Origin: UBA1351 sp964563505 | Lineage (GTDB): Bacteria; Bacillota; Clostridia; Lachnospirales; Vallitaleaceae | Direction of reading: 5' to 3' | DNA: 64,000 bases | NCBI GenBank assembly: GCA_964563505.1 | Contig: CAZLXW010000007.1 | Coordinates: forward strand, 1-64,000 | Part shown: positions 54,930 through 61,077 of the stretch, piece after piece | Numbering within the stretch: the stretch's first letter is position 1 | How the letters are laid out: every line of letters starts with the position of its first letter | Program-made: the position numbers and the translations under genes | The notes under the pieces: generated by a model | Told to the model about the DNA's origin: nothing | Databases searched by the model: none | The model's input: the letters and a program-made list of their open reading frames with translations, nothing else

Positions 54930-55739
54930 ATGCAAATCGGAAAAAAACTTTTTAATTTTAAACAGCATGGCTATATTATGGGCATTCTTAATGCAACACC
55001 GGACTCTTTTTCAGATGGTGGCCTGCATAATACAACCGACGCCGCAGTAAAACGAACCCTTGAGATGATTGAGGAAGGGGCATCCATAATTGATATTGGT
55101 GGAGAATCAACACGTCCCGGCCATAAATCCGTAAGTACAGATGAAGAAATAGCACGTATTGTGCCGATTATTGAAGCTATCCGAAAAGAAACTGATATTC
55201 CTATATCTGTTGATACAAGTAAAAGCCAAGTTGCTCATGCTGCTCTTCACGCCGGAGCATCTATGGTCAATGATGTATGGGGTCTAAAAAAAGACTCTGA
55301 ACTTGCAAACATCATTGCAAAATACCATGTTCCTTGTTGTATTATGCACAATCGTGAAAACACACATTATAATTCGTTAATCCAAGATGTTATTGATGAC
55401 TTACAGACAAGCATCGATATAGCCCTTAACGCCGGCATACTTCACTCTCAAATCATTATTGATCCGGGTATTGGATTTGCTAAAACATTAAATGATAATC
55501 TCTACATAATGAATCATTTAGACGAGCTTCAAGTCTTCAAGTTACCGATTCTTCTAGGCACATCACGAAAGTCCATGATTGGTTTAGCCCTGTCTCAACC
55601 TGTCGACAAACGTGTTGAAGGCACCATCGCAACGACAACGTTTGGATATGTGCAAGGATGTCGACTATTCCGCGTTCACGACATAAAGGAAAACTATCTT
55701 GCACTAAAAATGATTGAAGCAATTAAAAATGGAGGTTAA
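54930..55739 (+). CDS. folP: Dihydropteroate synthase
   Basis: 269 residues, TIM barrel. Motifs: MGILNATPDSFSDGG, DIGGESTRPGHKSVS, ISVDTSKSQVAHAAL, IIDPGIGFAKTLNDN, LLGTSRKSMIG, and EGTIATTTFGYVQGCRLFRVHD at the end. It joins p-aminobenzoate to the pterin diphosphate; sulfonamides target it. The stop codon is one base before the folB-folK start. Confidence 0.96.
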   Translation: MQIGKKLFNFKQHGYIMGILNATPDSFSDGGLHNTTDAAVKRTLEMIEEGASIIDIGGESTRPGHKSVSTDEEIARIVPIIEAIRKETDIPISVDTSKSQVAHAALHAGASMVNDVWGLKKDSELANIIAKYHVPCCIMHNRENTHYNSLIQDVIDDLQTSIDIALNAGILHSQIIIDPGIGFAKTLNDNLYIMNHLDELQVFKLPILLGTSRKSMIGLALSQPVDKRVEGTIATTTFGYVQGCRLFRVHDIKENYLALKMIEAIKNGG

Positions 55740-55740
55740 T

Positions 55741-56559
55741 ATGGACCAACTAATTATAAAAGATCTAGAACTTTTTGCATATCACGGTGTGAATCAAGAA
55801 GAAAAAAATATGGGACAAAAGTTTATTCTTGAAGCTATTATTGATCTCGACCTCTCCTCTGCCGGAGAAAATGACCAGATCGATTCAGCACTCAACTATG
55901 CAAAACTCTGTCATGAACTTCAACACATTTTTACTGCTTATAAACATGATCTGATTGAACGTGCAGCAACGGTATTATGCGACTACATTCTCACCCACTA
56001 TGCACAAGTCAAAAAAGTCGATGTCACTCTAAAAAAACCTTGGGCACCGATTCATCTTCCTCTTGATTATCCTGCTGTTCGTCTGGTGCGCGCTTGGCAC
56101 AAAGCCTATATCGCTCTAGGCTCAAACATGGGCGACAAAAAGCAGAACATAAAACAAGCCCTTGACTATATAAGTAAGGCTCCTCATACACAGCTTGTAA
56201 GGTCTTCATCCTTGATCGTAACTGCACCTGTCGGTTATACCGATCAAGATGACTTTTTAAACGGTGTCTGCGAAATAAAAACCACGCTTTCTCCAACAAA
56301 ACTTATGGATTTTCTCCTCAACATTGAAAATACACTCGGTCGAATTCGAACACTTCATTGGGGACCACGAACCATTGACCTTGACGTCCTTTATTATGAT
56401 GATTGTATCACTGACGATCCCCATATCACACTCCCCCACCCAAGAATGACCGAACGAAAATTTGTCCTGGAGCCTTTAAACGAAATCGCACCTTACGCGA
56501 TACATCCCTTGTTAAAAAAACGCACCTTTGAATTAATAAAAGATACCGATATGGTTTAA
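55741..56559 (+). CDS. folBK: Bifunctional dihydroneopterin aldolase / HPPK (FolB-FolK fusion)
   Basis: 272 residues from the ATG at 55741 after ATGGAGGTTAAT; the frame runs nine codons upstream into folP without a ribosome site. Residues 1-118 are FolB (IIKDLELFAYHGVNQEEKNMGQ with the catalytic Tyr/Glu, then LNYAKLCHEL). Residues about 120-272 are HPPK/FolK (AYIALGSNMGDKKQNI, APVGYTDQDDFLNGV, GPRTIDLDVLYYD, LPHPRMTERKFVLEPL). The fusion performs the aldolase step and pyrophosphorylation of 6-hydroxymethylpterin. It is the last gene of the operon. No folC or folA gene is in the window. Confidence 0.95.
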   Translation: MDQLIIKDLELFAYHGVNQEEKNMGQKFILEAIIDLDLSSAGENDQIDSALNYAKLCHELQHIFTAYKHDLIERAATVLCDYILTHYAQVKKVDVTLKKPWAPIHLPLDYPAVRLVRAWHKAYIALGSNMGDKKQNIKQALDYISKAPHTQLVRSSSLIVTAPVGYTDQDDFLNGVCEIKTTLSPTKLMDFLLNIENTLGRIRTLHWGPRTIDLDVLYYDDCITDDPHITLPHPRMTERKFVLEPLNEIAPYAIHPLLKKRTFELIKDTDMV

Positions 56560-56573
56560 CTATCGGTATCTTT
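56539..56573. terminator. Bidirectional terminator shared by the folate operon and the convergent gene
   Basis: Perfect 13-base arms AAAGATACCGATA (56539-56551) and TATCGGTATCTTT (56561-56573), nine-base loop. The stop codons of both convergent genes lie in the loop region (folBK ends at 56559, the minus-strand gene at 56556), with T-rich ends in both directions. Confidence 0.88.
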
Positions 56574-57949
56574 ATTTTTAACCTTCCAATGTCCTGTCTT
56601 TTTTGAACCTACACGCTCTATTTTTCCCAATTCTTGTAGTGATTTTAGTCTTCGCTGTACAGAAGATTCTGTCACTTCAATCGTCTCAGCAATTTCTCGA
56701 ACCGTAAGTTCATTATTCTGTTGAATGAGAGAGAGGATTTCTTCTTGTTCCTCACGAACGACCATGGTTTTTGTTTTCGTGTTTTCATACAGCGTCTCTC
56801 CTGTTTTCATAGTCATCCTTTTTTTTCTGAAAATCCTTAAAACAACAAATAAGCCTTTTTCTTCGATTTCAGGTTCTTTTAATCCTTGATTTTTACATAT
56901 CTCTCGCATCCTAGGAATACCACTGCCCCACTGTTCAACATATCCTGCTTTTAAAAATATATTTGATAAAATACGATTTCGAATTTCTGATCGTCCATTA
57001 TATATCTCTTCAGCCGTTAGTGATTTTGGAAATCCCCCCGGAGATGTAATCTCAATCTTTGAATCAAAAATGGCTATTTTTATATCAGCACCTAATATTG
57101 AATAATCTCGATGTATTAATGCATTGATAACACCTTCACGAAGAACTTCCTCAGGTATTTCTAATATATCTTTTCTCTTAAGTCCACTTCCTTGAAGAAT
57201 TCCGGAATAAGACAAATGATTTTTTAGGAATGCAATTGTTTTTTCTAATAGCTCAAATATATTTCCCGAATACTCTTTTTTATCACTAAAATCTATAATT
57301 GACTCTCCTAAAAATTTCCCACATCTTATCGTCGAATTATCTTTCTTCCCTAATATAATAGCTCCTGCATTTGTCAAGTATTCCCGGTCACCAACACGAT
57401 TAATTAATTTTAAGTTTTCAATTTTTTTTTTGTAACCCTTGCTTGGAATTCATTATTTAGCGTCGCAATTAATCTCGAAACATCAGTTTCCATAAGTTCC
57501 TCATGGACATCCATATCGAATGAAATATTCAACTTATGTCTCTCAAGCTCTTTAATCATTTCTTCATCCGCTTGTTTATTCGTCCTACCTACTCGAATAT
57601 ATGTACCATTAGCTCTACCTTTATTTTTGACATAATAAGGTGTATTACTCCCTGGAAAAACTTGAATAATAAGAATCATTTTTTGATCCATTGTGTATGT
57701 ATATATTTCAGGTAAAATCATTGGAAAAATAGCAACATGAAGAATATTGGGAACTTTTTCGATAAGCTCATGTATCCTCTCCGGTTGCATGCCTACAACA
57801 TTACCATCATCTGATACTCCAATCATTAGAATGCCACCTGCTCTATTTGCAAACGCACATATCGTTTGTGCAATTTGATGATTCTTGGGAACATCTCGTT
57901 TAAATTCAACTGTCTTTGATTCTCCCTGAGCAATTAATTCTCGTATCAT
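56556..57949 (-). pseudogene. AlbA_2 / GHKL-type ATPase and winged-helix regulator, broken by a frameshift at a 10-base A tract
   Basis: Two frames read as one protein. The first (57949-57410, ATG at 57947-57949 after GGAGGTGTGGAT) is a Schlafen AlbA_2-type domain (GESKTVEFKRDVP, NRAGGILMIGVSDDG, YVKNKGRANGTYIRVG) and ends prematurely as KKKLKT. In the shifted frame it continues immediately as KKKIENLKLINRVGDREYLTNAGAII, then an ATPase-like domain (ILEIPEEVLREGVINALIHRDYS, IEITSPGGFP, GSGIPRM) and a C-terminal winged helix (VREIAETIEVTESSVQRRLKSLQEL). The joint is ten A residues on the minus strand (57422-57431); one more A restores a 464-residue product. Such proteins are regulators or NTP-dependent DNA binders. 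Disruption may be real, slippage-corrected, or a sequencing error. Confidence 0.8.
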
Positions 57950-58003
57950 ATCCACACCTCCAAAAACATTCTTAAATATTAATCCTATTGTAGCACAAAA
58001 AAA

Positions 58004-58070
58004 AATAAAACTCAATTTATTCTTCGATTTAAACTTCGGTTTAAACTTCGATTTATAAATGAGTTTTATT
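58004..58070 (-). terminator. Terminator of the Fe-S protein gene, with 12-base repeats in its loop
   Basis: AATAAAACTCAATTTAT (58004-58020) pairs with ATAAATGAGTTTTATT (58055-58070) with one bulge. On the minus strand the second arm runs into nine T residues. The loop holds TTCGATTTAAAC, TTCGGTTTAAAC and TTCGATTTATAA in tandem (58023-58058). Confidence 0.75.
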
Positions 58071-58079
58071 TATTGAATT

Positions 58080-58595
58080 TTATTCAACATCATACGCCGG
58101 CAAGCGATTAAGAATCTTTTTACGTTGTTCTGCGATTAATCCCGATCCATGTCCCATTGGACATACAACGCACCAACTTCTTGGCTTAAAAAATATCCCC
58201 ATTAAAATTCCGACAATAAAGGATATACCCATAAATCTTAAGAATGCAAACGCCATCTTTTCAAATACAAAACCTGTGTGATACAGGGAAATGCTAAATA
58301 CCGTAAGCATGACAATCAGCAAAATATTTTTAGCTTTTTTTGTACGCATATAAGCCGGTAATTGTCGATGCATAGAAATCTTTTCCAAAAACTTTCCTAA
58401 AAAAGAACCTCTAGGGCAATATTTAGAACAATGAATTTTTCCATCTCCTTTAATAGCATGCACTATTGGTGCTCCCATACAGACTACTCCTAAAATACCA
58501 AAGCGCGTATCTAAAATACCTAAAACAAAAAAGGTAATTATTAATATCCATGTCCAATGCTGTTGCGATTTTTTTCGAGTTGAAATCTGCTTCAT
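58080..58595 (-). CDS. 4Fe-4S-type membrane protein (NapH/RnfB-like half)
   Basis: 171 residues with four predicted membrane helices (about 15-45, 90-108, 112-137) and Cys motifs of the NapH/CcoG polyferredoxin group: CSKYCPRGSF near residue 58 and CVVCPMGHGSG near residue 143. Only two short Cys clusters are present, so the cluster type is uncertain. Members pass electrons at the membrane. It is alone on the minus strand with a consensus promoter (58650-58678). Confidence 0.75.
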   Translation of the reverse strand: MKQISTRKKSQQHWTWILIITFFVLGILDTRFGILGVVCMGAPIVHAIKGDGKIHCSKYCPRGSFLGKFLEKISMHRQLPAYMRTKKAKNILLIVMLTVFSISLYHTGFVFEKMAFAFLRFMGISFIVGILMGIFFKPRSWCVVCPMGHGSGLIAEQRKKILNRLPAYDVE

Positions 58596-58649
58596 ATCTG
58601 CCTCCTGTTGTTATATGTTTATTGTATACACTATCTATATCCAGTTAAC

Positions 58650-58678
58650 ATAATATATCAATATTCAGATTTTGTCAA
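58650..58678 (-). promoter_or_regulatory. Promoter of the Fe-S membrane protein gene
   Basis: Minus strand: TTGACA (58673-58678), 17-base spacer, TATTAT (58650-58655), about 60 bases before the start codon. It stands in the 345-base gap 58596-58940, which otherwise holds an AT-rich stretch without a supported gene and the terminator at 58808-58874. Confidence 0.8.
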
Positions 58679-58807
58679 CAAAAAAAAGAACCCAACCTTT
58701 TTAAATAAACCAACCTTTTATTGTGAATTTTATCTATTTTTTTGAATAATTAGCTTTATGGTGCGAATGTTAAGTACGTCGTTTAGATTGACTTTTATTA
58801 AAAAGAA

Positions 58808-58874
58808 AAAGATAGCAACTTAAGGATTCAACTGTTTGAGTGAAACGAGTTTTGAATCCGGTTGCTATCTTTTA
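58808..58874. terminator. Two-storey terminator of the prsA-like gene
   Basis: Outer arms AAAAGATAGCAAC (58808-58820) and GTTGCTATCTTTT (58862-58874), inner arms GGATTCAA (58825-58832) and TTGAATCC (58853-58860), and a small GTTT/AAAC stem in the loop. T-rich ends on both strands. About 65 bases past the PrsA-like stop. Confidence 0.8.
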
Positions 58875-58940
58875 TTCTTTTTTATATTAGTCAATGTTAA
58901 CAAGTACTTTCATAAGCAACAAAAAGTTAATTATTGTCTA

Positions 58941-60050
58941 TTACTTCAATGTTACTTTTGCCCATACGTCTTCATTCACAACAGTTTCATAGTTCGTCAT
59001 CACTTCTTCATATAGTGTTGAAAAGGCTTCTGAACGCTGTTGATATTTATAGTTTTCACGAATAGAATCTACTGTTGCTTCTACTTGTTCAACTTGCTCT
59101 TGTGTTGAAGGAAGTTTTTCTTCTAATTTGATGATATGGTAGCCATAAGATGTTGCTACAATATCACTAATCTGGCCCTCTTCAAGACCAAATGCAGTTT
59201 CTTCAAATTCAGGCACCATTTGACCACGACCAAATGTGTATTCACCACCAGTTTCTACTGAACCCGGATCTTCTGTATTTTCAGTAGCTAACGTTGCAAA
59301 GTCTTCACCTGCTTTAGCACGTTCCAATAAATCTTCTGCTTTTTCTTTTGCTGCTGCAATGGCATCTGCTTCAAGTGGTTGGTTTGTTGTTTGGTCCACT
59401 GTAGAAATCAAGATATGTCGTGCACGTACTTGATCACTGTAATTTTCCACACCAATATTCATAATATCCGTATATGTCGGATCTGCTTCAATAGCTGCTT
59501 GAAGTACTTCTTCGTCAATTTCAACATCTTTTGTCATTTCTTCAAAAACAAGTTCGCTTAAACCGGTTTGCATCATAATCTTTTCAATGTTTTCAAGACT
59601 AAATCCATACTGAGCTACAATAGCAGGATCAAAAGATTCATAAATATTTGTCGCTTGAGCTAAATACTCTTCTCTGCTTTCTTCTGTTAGTTCCAAACCA
59701 TATTCATTGGCTAAGTCTTCCATAACTACACCTTGGACCGATACACCTTTAATCGTATCTTTAATGCCGTCCTCGAGTGTCAAACCTTCGCCCATTTCCA
59801 TGTCCCAATCTGATATTCCATATGAACCTTCGTACATACTTTTATAATAATAAGTCCAAAAATTAATTTCACTTAACATAATCTCTTGATCATTAACTGT
59901 GAAAACTACCTCATCATTAAAATCAGTTCCTATTACATCTTCTGTTACATCTTCTTCTGTTCCTTCATTTTTAGCATCCTCTGAATTACAACCAGCAAAT
60001 AGGCTAATTGTCAGAACGAGCACTAAAAGCATTCCTAGTGTCTTTTTCAT
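58941..60050 (-). CDS. prsA: PrsA-like extracellular peptidyl-prolyl isomerase lipoprotein
   Basis: 369 residues. Lipobox FAGC at about residue 20, acidic linker, a SurA/trigger-factor-like helical N-domain (about 50-210), a parvulin rotamase domain (about 208-315: VRARHILIST, AKAGEDFATLATENTEDPGSVETGGEYTFGRGQMVPEFEETAF, SYGYHIIKLEEK) and a helical tail. It helps exported proteins fold outside the membrane. Fits with the two secreted SLH proteins just upstream. The parvulin motifs are complete, so isomerase activity is likely. Confidence 0.93.
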   Translation of the reverse strand: MKKTLGMLLVLVLTISLFAGCNSEDAKNEGTEEDVTEDVIGTDFNDEVVFTVNDQEIMLSEINFWTYYYKSMYEGSYGISDWDMEMGEGLTLEDGIKDTIKGVSVQGVVMEDLANEYGLELTEESREEYLAQATNIYESFDPAIVAQYGFSLENIEKIMMQTGLSELVFEEMTKDVEIDEEVLQAAIEADPTYTDIMNIGVENYSDQVRARHILISTVDQTTNQPLEADAIAAAKEKAEDLLERAKAGEDFATLATENTEDPGSVETGGEYTFGRGQMVPEFEETAFGLEEGQISDIVATSYGYHIIKLEEKLPSTQEQVEQVEATVDSIRENYKYQQRSEAFSTLYEEVMTNYETVVNEDVWAKVTLK

Positions 60051-60073
60051 AAATTCACTCCTTCAATAAAATT

Positions 60074-60105
60074 GGTTTCACCACGTTAGTTTTCGTGATG
60101 AAACC
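60074..60105 (-). promoter_or_regulatory. Hairpin in the prsA leader
   Basis: GGTTTCA/TGAAACC and CACG/CGTG pair on the minus strand around an eight-base loop, just before the ribosome site. It may be a weak terminator for the upstream gene or an mRNA stability element. Confidence 0.45.
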
Positions 60106-60181
60106 TATAACTATTACAGTGTAATCTATTTTCGTGACAAAATCAATGAAAATTTGTGAACAAATTATGAACCCATTGATC

Positions 60182-61063
60182 TTATTGTGCTACTTCGTGA
60201 TATTCTAATAATATCCTTGATAAAAGAATGGCGCATTCCTCACGTGTTGCTAATCGATTGGCTTGATATGGATAATAATAGATATCTGTTGATTGAATCA
60301 CATTTTGACGGACCAATTGATTAAAATATTCAAAACTCCAATGCCCATTTGATCCATATGGATAGTTATCACCAGCACCATATAGAGTAAATGTCCGACT
60401 CAATATCGTCGCCAATTCTCCTATAGTAATGGTACCATTAGGATCAAAACGACCTTGCCCTTTTCCTTGGACAATTCCTTTCGCAGCTAAAGTATGAATA
60501 TATTCTTGTGCCCAATGCGTTTCCGCTACATCTGTGAATCCACTTGACGGCTCAGCAGTCATTCCGGTTGCCATGTAGAGCATTTTACTGAACTCTGCAC
60601 GGGAAACCGATTGACTCGGCTTAATTGTACCATCGGCATATCCATTAAGAACACCCAAATCATACAACATCTGAATAGCTTTACTTGCCTCTTCGTTTTC
60701 CGGCATATCGCTAAACACGGGTATGTCCGCATCCGCTCTTGCCTCTAATAAAACAATATTAAAGGGGGTTTTAAGATTATTCGCATCAATACGCCGTTCA
60801 CTAAAGCCAGCAGGAACTGTACTAGCTGATGAATAACGTATAATGACGTCCCCCTCTGTATTTTGACTCCAACTTTGAATCATAATAGGTGTCGTCACCG
60901 ACTCATCACTCCATTTAAGCGTGACTACACCCGCCTCTTCTGACACCCAATCTACTTGATAGATGACATGCGCTTGACCGGCCGATATACTCATCAAGCT
61001 GACAAGCATAAGTAGTAAACTCATAAGCCCTATTTTTATTGATTGTTTCAATGTTTGTTTCAT
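60182..61063 (-). CDS. Secreted protein with three SLH domains
   Basis: 293 residues. Signal peptide (about 1-31, ending near AGQA), a short unassigned N-domain (32-115), then three S-layer-homology repeats: about 116-170 (FSDMPENEEASKAIQMLYDLGVLNGYADGTIKPS), 175-230 (FTDVAETHWAQEYIHTLAAKGIVQGKGQGRFDP) and 235-291 (HWSFEYFNQLVRQNVIQ). SLH repeats anchor to pyruvylated wall polymers. It lies 14 bases after the FnIII/SLH gene in the same direction and probably is its partner on the cell surface. Confidence 0.92.
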   Translation of the reverse strand: MKQTLKQSIKIGLMSLLLMLVSLMSISAGQAHVIYQVDWVSEEAGVVTLKWSDESVTTPIMIQSWSQNTEGDVIIRYSSASTVPAGFSERRIDANNLKTPFNIVLLEARADADIPVFSDMPENEEASKAIQMLYDLGVLNGYADGTIKPSQSVSRAEFSKMLYMATGMTAEPSSGFTDVAETHWAQEYIHTLAAKGIVQGKGQGRFDPNGTITIGELATILSRTFTLYGAGDNYPYGSNGHWSFEYFNQLVRQNVIQSTDIYYYPYQANRLATREECAILLSRILLEYHEVAQ

Positions 61064-61077
61064 TATTCCACCACTCC

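Noticed and set aside
58754..58822. 21-codon plus-strand frame beginning MVRMLSTSF in the gap before the PrsA-like gene.
   Set aside because: No Shine-Dalgarno sequence and it runs into the terminator stem.
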